Positions 23,333 through 31,667 of a stretch of 64,000 nucleotides of DNA are shown here, in pieces. The notes under the pieces were generated by a model. The model was not told the DNA's origin, did not search any database, and saw only the letters and a program-made list of their open reading frames with translations. The stretch covers positions 1 through 64,000 of the forward strand of contig NZ_RQVR01000003.1 of the NCBI RefSeq assembly GCF_003865365.1. The letters run 5' to 3'. This DNA is from Flavobacterium macacae. Lineage in GTDB: Bacteria; Bacteroidota; Bacteroidia; Flavobacteriales; Flavobacteriaceae. Position numbers and translations under genes: made by a program. The number at the start of each line of letters is the position of its first letter. The stretch's first letter is position 1.

Positions 23333-23412
23333 CCGTTATCACGAATCTCATAAAAGAGATAGCAACCTGCAACAACAAGCAAGGTGCTAAAACGATAAGC
23401 CAAATCCTTTGG
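23333..23412 (+). promoter_or_regulatory. Candidate SAM-I-like riboswitch ahead of the NhaC transporter
   Basis: Helix P1 is TTATC (23336-23340) with GATAA (23394-23398). A second hairpin is ATCTC / GAGAT (23345-23360). A third is AGCAACCTGC / GCAAGGTGCT (23361-23388). The strands AGCAACC...AAGGTGCTAA...GATAAG match the 3' half of the SAM-I (S-box) core. However, the long P2 kink-turn arm and P4 of SAM-I are missing, leaving about 65 nt. CCAAA-TCC-TTTGG (23400-23412) follows as a likely expression platform. This may be a reduced or new variant, or a decayed SAM-I. Confidence 0.5.
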
Positions 23413-23417
23413 AAAAA

Positions 23418-23480
23418 ATGTTGTTTTCACACAATTTCTTTACGGTTTTGCTTTTCGTCGTGAACTTTATTAATTTTTAA
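23418..23480 (+). CDS. Possible 20-residue leader peptide (uORF)
   Basis: An ATG right after the 23400-23412 hairpin opens a 20-codon frame (MLFSHNFFTVLLFVVNFINF) ending in TAA seven bases before the transporter ATG. The peptide is hydrophobic. Its place between the riboswitch-like element and the main start suggests translational coupling or attenuation. It could also be chance. Confidence 0.3.
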   Translation: MLFSHNFFTVLLFVVNFINF

Positions 23481-23487
23481 GCTATCA

Positions 23488-24810
23488 ATGATGAAACATC
23501 TTCAAATTCAAGGTAATGCCTTTGCTTTATTGCCTTTTTTTGTGTTTATTTTTACCTTTTTAGGAGCCGGAATCTTCCTGAATGACTTTTATGCATTGCC
23601 TTCACCGGTCGCAGTAGTTCTCGGAATTATTGTTGCTTTTTTGATTTATAAAAATTCCACGGATTCTAAAGTAGCCACTTTAATTGAAGGTTGTGGCAAC
23701 AGCCAAATTATTACAATGTGTCTGATTTATTTATTTTCAGGCGCTTTTGCAACAGTCACGCAAGCGATGGGAGCCGTTGATTCTGTAGTAAATCTTGGAA
23801 TAAATAATATTGATGCCGAATATTTTCCATTGGGAATTTTTTTAATAGCTTCATTTTTATCTACCTCAATTGGTTCCTCTGTAGGTTCGATTGTTGCATT
23901 GGGGCCAATCGCCATCAGTTTGGCCGACAAAACTGGTGCTTCAATGCCATTAATTGCAGGTTCGTTATTGGGCGGATCTATGCTTGGTGACAACCTCTCG
24001 ATAATTTCAGATACCACAATTGCAGCGACACAATCGCTTGGATGTAAAATGAGAGATAAGTTTAAAGTCAATTTGTTTATTGCTTTGCCAGCTTCCATCG
24101 TGACAGTTTTGATCCTTTTTTATTTGGGAATGAACGCAGAAGTCAGTTCGGTAGCAATCGAAAAAGGAAATTATGAATTGGTCACAATCTTACCTTATTT
24201 ATTAGTCATTATTTTGGCCGTTTCAGGCGTAAATGTATTCACTACTTTAATAATCGGAATTTTAGCAGCCGGAATTATTGGCTTCATCGGTAATAAATTT
24301 TCGCTGTTGCAATTCACTCAAAAGATCTACGAAGGATTTTTAAGCATGACCGATATATTTCTGTTATCAATGTTAACGGGCGGTTTGGCGGCTTTGGTTC
24401 AAAAAGCAGGCGGTATCGACTATGTCTTGCATAAAATTAAATCTAAAATAAAAAGCAAGAAATCAGCCCAGATGGGAATCGGAACTTTAGTAAGCTTGAC
24501 CAACATTGCCATTGCAAATAACACCGTTTCCATTGTAATTAGCGGAAAAATCGCCAAAGAAATCAGCGACAAATATGATTTGAGTACGAGAAAAGTGGCG
24601 ACAATCCTTGATGTTTTCAGTTGCATCGTTCAAGGAATTCTTCCTTATGGCGCCCAAGTTTTGCTGATCGTTGGTTTTGCAAAAGGAAAAATTGACTTTT
24701 TAGATTTGATTTCAAACGCTTGGTACATTTATATTTTGCTCCTTTTTACGATAATCGCAATTTACAGCACGGCATGGGACAAAAGAATAAATAAATTCAT
24801 CAAAGATTAA
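23488..24810 (+). CDS. NhaC-family transporter (possible methionine transporter, MetT-like)
   Basis: A 440-residue membrane protein of about 11-12 helices in the NhaC Na+/H+ antiporter family (ion transporter superfamily). GSSVGSIVALGPIAISLADKTG and AGSLLGGSMLGDNLSIISDTT are conserved signatures, as is TNIAIANNTVSIVISG. Some NhaC-family proteins are predicted methionine transporters (MetT) controlled by SAM riboswitches; the SAM-I-like leader at 23333 supports that reading, but a classical antiporter role cannot be excluded. Start ATG ATG; the next ATG at 23491 is equally possible. A -7 box lies just upstream of the leader. Confidence 0.8.
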   Translation: MMKHLQIQGNAFALLPFFVFIFTFLGAGIFLNDFYALPSPVAVVLGIIVAFLIYKNSTDSKVATLIEGCGNSQIITMCLIYLFSGAFATVTQAMGAVDSVVNLGINNIDAEYFPLGIFLIASFLSTSIGSSVGSIVALGPIAISLADKTGASMPLIAGSLLGGSMLGDNLSIISDTTIAATQSLGCKMRDKFKVNLFIALPASIVTVLILFYLGMNAEVSSVAIEKGNYELVTILPYLLVIILAVSGVNVFTTLIIGILAAGIIGFIGNKFSLLQFTQKIYEGFLSMTDIFLLSMLTGGLAALVQKAGGIDYVLHKIKSKIKSKKSAQMGIGTLVSLTNIAIANNTVSIVISGKIAKEISDKYDLSTRKVATILDVFSCIVQGILPYGAQVLLIVGFAKGKIDFLDLISNAWYIYILLLFTIIAIYSTAWDKRINKFIKD

Positions 24811-24841
24811 AAGATAGGTCACATGATTGCAATTGAATTCT

Positions 24842-24849
24842 TATATTTG
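24842..24849 (+). promoter_or_regulatory. -7 promoter box TATATTTG ahead of fabG
   Basis: Perfect TAnnTTTG, 34 bases before the fabG ATG. The -33 TTG is not at standard spacing. Confidence 0.5.
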
Positions 24850-24883
24850 TCAACCTAACAAGAGCAAACTAAATTGAAATAGA

Positions 24884-25630
24884 ATGAAATTATTAGAAGG
24901 AAAAACAGCGATTATCACAGGCGCAAGTCGCGGAATTGGACGCGGTATTGCTGAAGTTTTTGCAAAACACGGAGCAAACGTAGCATTCACATACAGTTCT
25001 TCTGCAGAAGCTGCAAAAGTGTTGGAAGATGAATTGACAGCCCTTGGCGTTCAAGCAAAAGGCTACCAGTCAAATGCGGCCGACTTCAACGAAGCGCAAA
25101 AATTGGTTGACGACGTAATCGCGACTTTCGGAAACATCGATATATTGATCAACAACGCTGGAATCACAAAAGACAACCTTTTGATGCGTATTTCTGAACA
25201 AGATTTTGACACGGTAATCAACGTAAACCTGAAATCGGTTTTCAATATGACCAAAGCTGTTCAAAAAACAATGCTGAAAAACCGCAAAGGTTCGATCATC
25301 AATATGAGTTCGGTTGTGGGAGTTAAAGGAAACGCCGGACAAACAAATTATGCCGCCTCAAAAGCAGGAGTTATTGGTTTCACAAAATCGGTAGCGTTAG
25401 AATTAGGTTCCAGAAACATCCGTTGCAACGCGATTGCACCAGGATTTATCGAGACAGAAATGACGGCAAAATTAAACGACGACGTAGTTCAAGGTTGGAG
25501 AGACGGAATTCCGTTGAAACGTGGCGGAACCACTGAAGACGTTGCAAACGCCTGTCTTTTCTTGGCTTCAGATATGAGCGCGTACATCACGGGACAAGTG
25601 ATGAACGTTGACGGAGGAATGCTTACTTAA
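24884..25630 (+). CDS. fabG: 3-oxoacyl-ACP reductase
   Basis: A 248-residue short-chain dehydrogenase of standard length. The cofactor loop TGASRGIGRGIA, NNAG, the catalytic Ser in INMSSVVG, and YAASKAG with Tyr and Lys are present. The IRCNAIAPGFIETEMT and ITGQVMNVDGGM ends are typical of FabG. It reduces 3-oxoacyl-ACP with NADPH in fatty acid elongation. It is isolated from other fab genes here. A four-helix-bundle gene follows after a short AT repeat. Confidence 0.9.
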   Translation: MKLLEGKTAIITGASRGIGRGIAEVFAKHGANVAFTYSSSAEAAKVLEDELTALGVQAKGYQSNAADFNEAQKLVDDVIATFGNIDILINNAGITKDNLLMRISEQDFDTVINVNLKSVFNMTKAVQKTMLKNRKGSIINMSSVVGVKGNAGQTNYAASKAGVIGFTKSVALELGSRNIRCNAIAPGFIETEMTAKLNDDVVQGWRDGIPLKRGGTTEDVANACLFLASDMSAYITGQVMNVDGGMLT

Positions 25631-25631
25631 T

Positions 25632-25659
25632 AAGTTTAGAAGTTTAAAAGTTTAAAAGG
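25632..25659. repeat. AAGTTTA tandem repeat
   Basis: AAGTTTAGA, AGTTTAAA and AGTTTAAA sit head to tail directly after fabG and before the four-helix-bundle gene. Such AT-rich short repeats are frequent in flavobacterial spacers and may mark the insertion point of the small gene. Confidence 0.45.
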
Positions 25660-25683
25660 TATTGTTAAAATCCACTTTTGCGT

Positions 25684-26052
25684 ATGAGAATTTTTAGTTT
25701 TGAAAAATTAATCGCTTGGCAAAAAGGAAGGGAATTGGCTCAGATGATTTACAAAATCACTAAAAAATTTCCTAAAGATGAAACTTTTGGATTAATAAGT
25801 CAAATGAGAAGATGTTCGATTTCGATTGCTTCAAATTTGGCTGAAGGTTCTGGAAGAAATTCACCAAAAGATAAAGCGAGATTTTCAGAAATTGCTTATG
25901 GTTCCTCACTTGAGTTATTAAACCAAATTATTTTAAGTCACGATTTTGAATATATCGCTGAACATGAATATAGTCAAATTCGTGAAAAAATTATAGGAGT
26001 AAATATGTTGATTGATGGTTTGTACAAATCTCAAATTAATAGCATCAAATAA
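25684..26052 (+). CDS. Four helix bundle protein (23S rRNA intervening-sequence protein family)
   Basis: A 122-residue protein starting MRIFSFEKLIAWQKGRELAQ; upstream TTG at 25678 is rejected. The pattern LIAWQKGRELAQMIY, FGLISQMRRCSISIASNLAEGSGR and the late LINQIIL-like helix define this family, first found in 23S rRNA intervening sequences and common as free genes in Bacteroidota. Function is unknown; it is helical and probably oligomeric. It stands alone between fabG and a membrane protein gene, consistent with an inserted stand-alone gene. Confidence 0.85.
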   Translation: MRIFSFEKLIAWQKGRELAQMIYKITKKFPKDETFGLISQMRRCSISIASNLAEGSGRNSPKDKARFSEIAYGSSLELLNQIILSHDFEYIAEHEYSQIREKIIGVNMLIDGLYKSQINSIK

Positions 26053-26130
26053 TCATATTGATTTTTAATTTTTTGTAAACACAAAGCATTTCGACAATAT
26101 CTTTTAAACTCATAATCTTATAAACTATAA

Positions 26131-28158
26131 ATGACAACAAACACCATCCTATTAATCTTACTTTCAATACTAATAGCAGGAGGTTTGTCGTTTTTTCAAT
26201 ATTATTTTAAAGCAAAGAACAAAACAAAAACAACTTTGCTTTTAGCATTCTTGCGATTTTTTTCCATTTTCGGGATTTTGCTTTTGCTGATCAATCCAAA
26301 GATAACAAGCAACATTTTTGAAATCGTAAAAACACCTTTGCCAATCGTTGTTGACAATTCAAGTTCGATTTCTGAATTAAAGGCAAATGAAACTTCCTTA
26401 GAAATCTACAAGAAATTAGTTTCAAACAAAGACTTACAAGAAAAATTTGAAATTCAATCCTATCAGTTTTCGAATGAAGTAGAAATTTCCGAAAAATTTG
26501 ACTTCAAGGGAAGCCAAACCAATCTTGACGAAGTTGCCAAAAACTTAAAAAGCACAAATAAAAACAGCACATTTCCAACGGTAATTTTAACCGACGGAAA
26601 CCAAACTTCGGGTAATGATTATGTGTACAGTTTTAACCCAAACAACAAAGTGTATCCCATAATTTTGGGTGACACCACGACATTTTTAGATTTAAAAATC
26701 AATCAGCTGAATGTCAATAAATATGCCTTCCATAAAAATAAATTTCCGGTAGAAGTTTTTCTTCAATACTCTGGAACAAAAAATATCACAGCTGATTTCA
26801 GTATTTCACAAGGAAATTCTGTTTTAAGCAAGCAAAGTGTTTCTTTTTCTCCAAGCAAAAAATCTCAGGTTTTAAATATTTTATTGCCGGCAAATAATGT
26901 TGGCGTTCAAGTTTTCAAAGCTTCCATTTCTTCAAAAGAATCAGAGAAAAATACCTATAATAATATAAAGAATTTTGCAGTAGAAGTCATTGATCAAAAA
27001 TCCGAGGTAGCGTTAATTTCTACCATAAATCATCCTGATTTAGGCGCTTTGAAACGTTCAATTGAAACGAATCAGCAACGTAAGGTAACGATACTTAAGC
27101 CAAATCAAATCAATTCATTAGTAGATTACAATGTTTTGATTTTATACCAACCAACTTCTGAATTCAAATCGATTTTTGAAACCAATAAAAATGCCAATTT
27201 AAACACTTGGATTATAACCGGAACCAACACTGATTTTAATTTTTTGAATCAATATCAGAACAGTTTGCAGTTTAAAATGAGCAATCAAAAGGAAGATTAT
27301 TTGGCTGATTTCAGTACTCAATTTAATCTTTTTGCGATTGACAATATTGGTTTTGAAAATTTACCTCCGTTACAAAATTCCTTTGGAAATGTCACGGTAA
27401 AAGAAAATGTGGATGTCTTGCTTTCTTCAAGAATCAGAAACGTAACTACTGGTTTTCCCTTATTTGCTTACACCGAAAATCAAGGAAAACGTAATGCTTT
27501 TTTGTTAGGAGAAAATATCTGGAAATGGAGATTGCAAAGCCATATCGATAATCAGTCTTTTGATAAATTTGATGTTTTTGTAGACAAGACCATTCAGTTT
27601 TTAGCTTCCAATAGTTCAAAGAAATCATTGGCTGTCAATCACGAAAGTTTTTATAATTCAGGCGAAGAAATTGAAATCAACGCGCAATATTTTAATAAAA
27701 ACTATGAGTTTGATGAAAATGCGCGACTTTCCATTTCATTGAAAAATAAAACGACAAAACAGACCAAAAACTACGATTTATTAAAATCTAATAATTCGTA
27801 TAAAGTCAATCTTGACGGACTTTCAGCGGGAGAATATAGTTTTAAAGTAACGGAGTTAAAATCAAAAGCAACATACAATGGTTTCTTTGAAGTCTTGGAT
27901 TTTGATATTGAAAAGCAATTTGTGAATCCGGATTTGGCAAAATTAAACCAGTTGGCTTCACAAACTCAAGGAAACGTTTTCCATCCAAATCAAGTCGATA
28001 ATTTGGTAAAATCTTTATTAGAAAATGAGGATTATAAAGCGGTTCAAAAAGCAGTTGTCAAAAAAACGCCGTTAGTGGATTGGATTTGGCTTTTAGTTCT
28101 GATCGGAATTTCTTTGGCATCAGAATGGTTTATTCGAAAATACCACGGATTACTGTAA
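26131..28158 (+). CDS. Membrane-anchored vWA-like protein, unknown function
   Basis: A 675-residue protein with two N-terminal membrane helices (ILLILLSILIAGGLSFFQYYF, then a FLRFFSIFGILLLL segment) and one C-terminal helix (WIWLLVLIGISLASEWF). After the second helix PIVVDNSSSIS gives a DxSxS metal-adhesion-like motif, followed by a vWA-type fold (PTVILTDGNQTS). The middle and C-terminal parts are beta-rich, like BatA/BatB-type periplasmic domains. The exact role is unknown; a scaffold in the cell envelope is possible. It stands alone, with no bat-type neighbour. Confidence 0.7.
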   Translation: MTTNTILLILLSILIAGGLSFFQYYFKAKNKTKTTLLLAFLRFFSIFGILLLLINPKITSNIFEIVKTPLPIVVDNSSSISELKANETSLEIYKKLVSNKDLQEKFEIQSYQFSNEVEISEKFDFKGSQTNLDEVAKNLKSTNKNSTFPTVILTDGNQTSGNDYVYSFNPNNKVYPIILGDTTTFLDLKINQLNVNKYAFHKNKFPVEVFLQYSGTKNITADFSISQGNSVLSKQSVSFSPSKKSQVLNILLPANNVGVQVFKASISSKESEKNTYNNIKNFAVEVIDQKSEVALISTINHPDLGALKRSIETNQQRKVTILKPNQINSLVDYNVLILYQPTSEFKSIFETNKNANLNTWIITGTNTDFNFLNQYQNSLQFKMSNQKEDYLADFSTQFNLFAIDNIGFENLPPLQNSFGNVTVKENVDVLLSSRIRNVTTGFPLFAYTENQGKRNAFLLGENIWKWRLQSHIDNQSFDKFDVFVDKTIQFLASNSSKKSLAVNHESFYNSGEEIEINAQYFNKNYEFDENARLSISLKNKTTKQTKNYDLLKSNNSYKVNLDGLSAGEYSFKVTELKSKATYNGFFEVLDFDIEKQFVNPDLAKLNQLASQTQGNVFHPNQVDNLVKSLLENEDYKAVQKAVVKKTPLVDWIWLLVLIGISLASEWFIRKYHGLL

Positions 28159-28250
28159 TTACCCTTCAAATTTCTGAAATCTTTCTTAAATGGATTCTTT
28201 CTTGCTATAAAGTTGTGTAAATTTATATGGAACCAAAATTAATCAATACT

Positions 28251-28670
28251 ATGAAAACAAAATTTTTAGCGGTTATCTGCGTTATCGTGTTAGCGGGATT
28301 ACAGTCGTGCAGTTGCAAAAAAGGAGCAGAAGCAGTTACCGAACTTTCAAAATCAAGCTGGGAATTAGCTGAAATTAACGGAAAAGCAATCAATAAACCA
28401 GACTACGCAAAGATTCCTGAACTAAAATTTGATCCATCAGAAAGCAGGGTTTCTGGTAATTCGGGTTGTAATTCAATTTCGGGGACTTTTAAAGTGGAAG
28501 AAGATAAAATTACTTTTGGACCCCTTGCACAAACCAAAATGGCTTGTGAAGGTTCTGGAGAAAATCAATTTACCACTGCTTTTAATACGGTTCAGAAATT
28601 TAAATTAGGAAACAAACTTTACTTTTACGACGGAAGTGGTAATAAAGTTTTATGTTTTACGAAAAAATAA
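28251..28670 (+). CDS. META-domain lipoprotein
   Basis: A 139-residue protein starting MKTKFLAVICVIVLAGLQSC, with Cys in a lipobox (LQSC); the ORF is open from 28227 but the later ATG gives the proper signal. The META domain follows: SSWELAEINGKAI, then SGNSGCNSISGTF with two conserved Cys, and KMACEGSGENQFTTAF. META proteins are envelope lipoproteins, some (HslJ) linked to stress or antibiotic tolerance. A second META lipoprotein follows after 8 bp, so the two are probably one operon. Confidence 0.85.
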   Translation: MKTKFLAVICVIVLAGLQSCSCKKGAEAVTELSKSSWELAEINGKAINKPDYAKIPELKFDPSESRVSGNSGCNSISGTFKVEEDKITFGPLAQTKMACEGSGENQFTTAFNTVQKFKLGNKLYFYDGSGNKVLCFTKK

Positions 28671-28678
28671 AGAGTTAA

Positions 28679-29479
28679 ATGAAGCATCTCAATTCCGGTA
28701 TCGTAGTTCTTGCGTTAGTATTTTTATTTGCCAGTTGCAAACCAAAACCTTCAGAAGGAGAAGTGTCGAAAACAGATTCTAGTTCAGTTGAAAAACCGAC
28801 AGCGGAAAAAGCAGAAGAATCTAAATTAGCCTATTTTAAAGCTGTTGGAACGGAACCTTTTTGGGGTATTGAAATTTCAAAAGATTCAATAAAATTTACC
28901 GTTCCTGAAAAAGATCAAAATTTTGCGGTTGCTTTTGTGAAACCAAATCGAGCAATGGATGCGAATATTTTGAATTACAGAGTGAAAACGGATTCGATTT
29001 CACTTGAATTTACGGTTATACTAGGCGATTGTTCTGATGGAATGTCTGATAGAGTTCATAAATATTCGGTAAAAGGAATTTTGAAAAGAGGTGATTCTAA
29101 AGAGCAAATTTTAACGGGCTGTGGCAATTATATTATCGATTATAGATTGCACGACATTTGGGCTTTGGAAGAAGTTGAAGGAAAAAAAATTGATCCTGAA
29201 GATTTTAAAAAAGGAGTTCCGAATTTAGAAATTTTTGCAGAAGAGGCGCGCTTTTCTGGATTGGCAGGTTGCAATTCAATAGGTGGAAAGCTATTTTTTG
29301 AAAATGATTTGTTGCGATTTACTGATATTGTGACTACTGAAATGATGTGTGATAATTTTAAAACAGAGAAAACTTTAGTAAAAGCCTTGGAAAGTACTAC
29401 GCGATATGAATTAAAAGACAATAAATTATATCTTTTTAATCCTGAAGGCACCAAAGCGATATTCAGAAAAGTAGATTAG
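28679..29479 (+). CDS. META-domain lipoprotein with N-terminal COG3650-like domain
   Basis: A 266-residue protein with a lipobox (FLFASC). Residues 45-150 form a domain that begins YFKAVGTEPFWGIEI and ends in YIIDY, resembling the COG3650 membrane-associated lipoprotein domain. Residues 155-266 are a META domain (LHDIWALEEVEGKKI, LAGCNSIGGKLF, TEMMCDN). It follows the shorter META gene after 8 bases and is closed by a bidirectional terminator. The two META domains are clear relatives. Confidence 0.8.
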   Translation: MKHLNSGIVVLALVFLFASCKPKPSEGEVSKTDSSSVEKPTAEKAEESKLAYFKAVGTEPFWGIEISKDSIKFTVPEKDQNFAVAFVKPNRAMDANILNYRVKTDSISLEFTVILGDCSDGMSDRVHKYSVKGILKRGDSKEQILTGCGNYIIDYRLHDIWALEEVEGKKIDPEDFKKGVPNLEIFAEEARFSGLAGCNSIGGKLFFENDLLRFTDIVTTEMMCDNFKTEKTLVKALESTTRYELKDNKLYLFNPEGTKAIFRKVD

Positions 29480-29500
29480 AATTTACTATATAAAAATAAA

Positions 29501-29521
29501 AAAGAGGCTCAAAGCCTCTTT
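29501..29521. terminator. Bidirectional terminator
   Basis: AAAGAGGCT / AGCCTCTTT, a 9-bp stem with a 3-base loop between convergent genes, with T-runs on both strands. Confidence 0.9.
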
Positions 29522-29523
29522 TT

Positions 29524-29922
29524 TTATTCTTGTAATTCAAATAACTGCATTTGGTTTTTCAGCCGTTCCATCAGCATATTCATCATTCGCTTGTTCAATG
29601 ATGAAGAATTTTGAATGTATGTGTTGTATTCTTGAATAGTAAATAATCCAATGACAATGCCTTTTAAAGAGTTTCTGAACTTGATGTCTTTGTGTATGGA
29701 ATTCTCAATATAAGTTATTTTTTTCTCTACAGAATACGAATAAAAATCATTCTTGTATTTTGAGATATAATTTTTGAAAACTTCGATAAACAGATCATTT
29801 TGCAATTTTAGTATGGGGCGCAAGACCTGATTTTGAAAAACTTCATCTGGTGATGATTGGCTTGAAACTGTTCCTAGAGTTTCTCGTCTGAATTCAGCAA
29901 TGAAAGCGTCTCTATTTTCCAT
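29524..29922 (-). CDS. Uncharacterised 132-residue protein
   Basis: A helical, soluble protein (MENRDAFIAEFRRETLG...LFELQE). A conserved-looking core runs QVLRPILKLQNDLFIEVFKNYI and GIVIGLFTIQEYNTYI. No signal peptide or known domain is recognised, though the length and the compact C-terminal helix suggest a real protein. It lies upstream of nothing co-oriented and converges with the META operon across a terminator. Confidence 0.65.
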   Translation of the reverse strand: MENRDAFIAEFRRETLGTVSSQSSPDEVFQNQVLRPILKLQNDLFIEVFKNYISKYKNDFYSYSVEKKITYIENSIHKDIKFRNSLKGIVIGLFTIQEYNTYIQNSSSLNKRMMNMLMERLKNQMQLFELQE

Positions 29923-29945
29923 AGTTTTCTTTTAAAGATAAAAAA

Positions 29946-29971
29946 AAACCGCTGTATTGCTACAGCGGTTT
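29946..29971 (-). terminator. Terminator after the OmpA-family gene
   Basis: AAACCGCTGTA / TACAGCGGTTT, an 11-bp stem with a 4-base loop, and on the minus strand a T-run opposite A29938-29948. Confidence 0.9.
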
Positions 29972-29990
29972 AGAAATATTTATGAAGAAA

Positions 29991-31262
29991 TTATTTTACT
30001 TGGAAAGTAACTCTTCTTACGATTTGACGCGCTTCTTTAGAATTTTTGTTAACAGAAGTATCTTCTCCGTTACCAATAACTGTCAATCTTGAAGCATCAA
30101 TTCCAGCGCTTGTTACAACAGCTTTAACTGCGTCAGCTCTTCTTTGAGAAAGATCTTTATTGTAGTTAGAATCTCCAATTTCGTCAGCATATCCAATGAT
30201 GCTAGCAGATTTAGAAGGATTAGCTTTCATGTATTTAACTAAGAAGTCAACACCAGAAAGAGAAGCATTTGTTGGTTTTGTAGAATTGAAATCAAAATAA
30301 ACATTTACATATCCACCGTTGATTAATTCTTCAATAGTACCGTTTGTAGCACCTTTTCCGTTTTGTCCGTACGTTTTATCTAAATAGCTTTCCAATTCGT
30401 CTGGAACACCATTTTGGTTTCTGTCGATAGACTGCCCTTTAGTGTTTACAGCAACTCCAGCGATAGAGTTTGGCTCTAAATCATACATGTCAGGCACACC
30501 ATCTTTATCAGAATCAGCAAGACCAGTTTCAATCAAACCAACTCTTTCTTCCAATTCTTTAAGTTCTTTGCTTTTGTCTTCAGAATACCAGTCAGCATGT
30601 TTTTCAGCACCACCAAGATAGAATGTGAAACCTACAGATGCGTTTAATAAAACTCCGTCAAAAGCTCCCGTTGAAACTGTGCTTCTTCCGTCAAAGTTGT
30701 TATTTTGCTTACCGTTAACAATACCTGTTAAATCTCCTGTCAAAGCAACGCTGTTACCTAATCTGATTTGACCTGTCAATCCCAAGATACCATTACCCAT
30801 ATAGTCTTCACCATCAAATCCACCATTTTGTGCTGTTAATTGTGAAACACCAAATCCACCATGAGCTAATAAACCGAAAGTATTTGTCCAAGTTTCAAAA
30901 TTTAAAACCCTTCCTAAGTTTATAACCCCTTGAAGGCTCGTTCTTAAATAAGTGCTTTCGAATGGAGCGCTATCATCGTGCTCTTGAAATTTATCATAAC
31001 CGAAATCAAGTTTCAAACCAAATTTTGGATTAAACATATATCTAACACCTAAATCAGCGTGGAAGAAGTTTAAAGTTTCTGTATAATAACCAGAAGTCAT
31101 CGCTCTAGTTGGTTTGTTAACACCACCATTCAATTCGATCGACCATCTGTCATAAGGAACTGTTTCGGTAGTTTCAACTGCTGTAGTTGTAGTCATTTCT
31201 TGTGCGTTTGCTCCTGCTAATGAAAGCAACAAAAACGAGAATAATGGTAAGTTCTTTTTCAT
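29991..31262 (-). CDS. OmpA family outer membrane protein with TSP3 repeat
   Basis: A 423-residue protein. Residues 1-20 are a signal peptide (ending GANAQ). Residues 30-210 are a beta-barrel-like region (WSIELNGGVNKPTR ... YLGGAEKHADW). ADSDKDGVPDMYDLEPNSI is a calcium-binding thrombospondin type 3 repeat at about 245-260. The C-terminal OmpA domain (VNVYFDFNSTKP...IIGYADEIGDSNYNKDLSQRRADAV...VIGNGEDTSVN) binds peptidoglycan. It anchors the outer membrane and is likely abundant. It has a 75-base leader with a -7 box at 31346-31339. Confidence 0.92.
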   Translation of the reverse strand: MKKNLPLFSFLLLSLAGANAQEMTTTTAVETTETVPYDRWSIELNGGVNKPTRAMTSGYYTETLNFFHADLGVRYMFNPKFGLKLDFGYDKFQEHDDSAPFESTYLRTSLQGVINLGRVLNFETWTNTFGLLAHGGFGVSQLTAQNGGFDGEDYMGNGILGLTGQIRLGNSVALTGDLTGIVNGKQNNNFDGRSTVSTGAFDGVLLNASVGFTFYLGGAEKHADWYSEDKSKELKELEERVGLIETGLADSDKDGVPDMYDLEPNSIAGVAVNTKGQSIDRNQNGVPDELESYLDKTYGQNGKGATNGTIEELINGGYVNVYFDFNSTKPTNASLSGVDFLVKYMKANPSKSASIIGYADEIGDSNYNKDLSQRRADAVKAVVTSAGIDASRLTVIGNGEDTSVNKNSKEARQIVRRVTFQVK

Positions 31263-31667
31263 AATTGTGAATTGGATTTTAAATTAAAGTTTTTAGATTT
31301 AATTCGTTTTGTAAGTTTTTTAATTTTAAAATTCTTGACAAAGATAGGGCAATACGCTTTAACATTTTCGCTTTTATGTTACATAATTCCCACCTTTAAG
31401 GTATCTTTAGTAATTCTATAACATTTGATTATCATAAAATTTAACATAAATTATAAATTATCTTTAGGATTGTTTAATTATAATTTTGAATTACAGCAAC
31501 TTATGAAATTATCAATTACAAATACTATAAATTAGTGTTTTAGGATTTTGTAGTCGTTCGAGATGATGACTAGGACATACAAGTGTAACACTATATTAAT
31601 TTAATGTAATATTGCTCAAATTATCTGCAATTTGCTACATTTACATCATAAAAATATTTTTTAAATA
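31263..31667. other. Intergenic region between divergent genes
   Basis: A 400-bp gap between the OmpA-family gene (-) and the thioesterase gene (+). It holds the OmpA -7 box and AT-rich, poorly structured sequence. No further gene, RNA or repeat was seen. Confidence 0.5.
31339..31346 (-). promoter_or_regulatory. -7 promoter box TATCTTTG of the OmpA-family gene
   Basis: Perfect TAnnTTTG on the minus strand, 76 bases before the ATG, giving a leader of about 70 nt. Confidence 0.55.

Noticed and set aside
23333..23400. Standard full-length SAM-I riboswitch
   Set aside because: The kink-turn P2 arm and P4 are not present, so only a SAM-I-like core is claimed.
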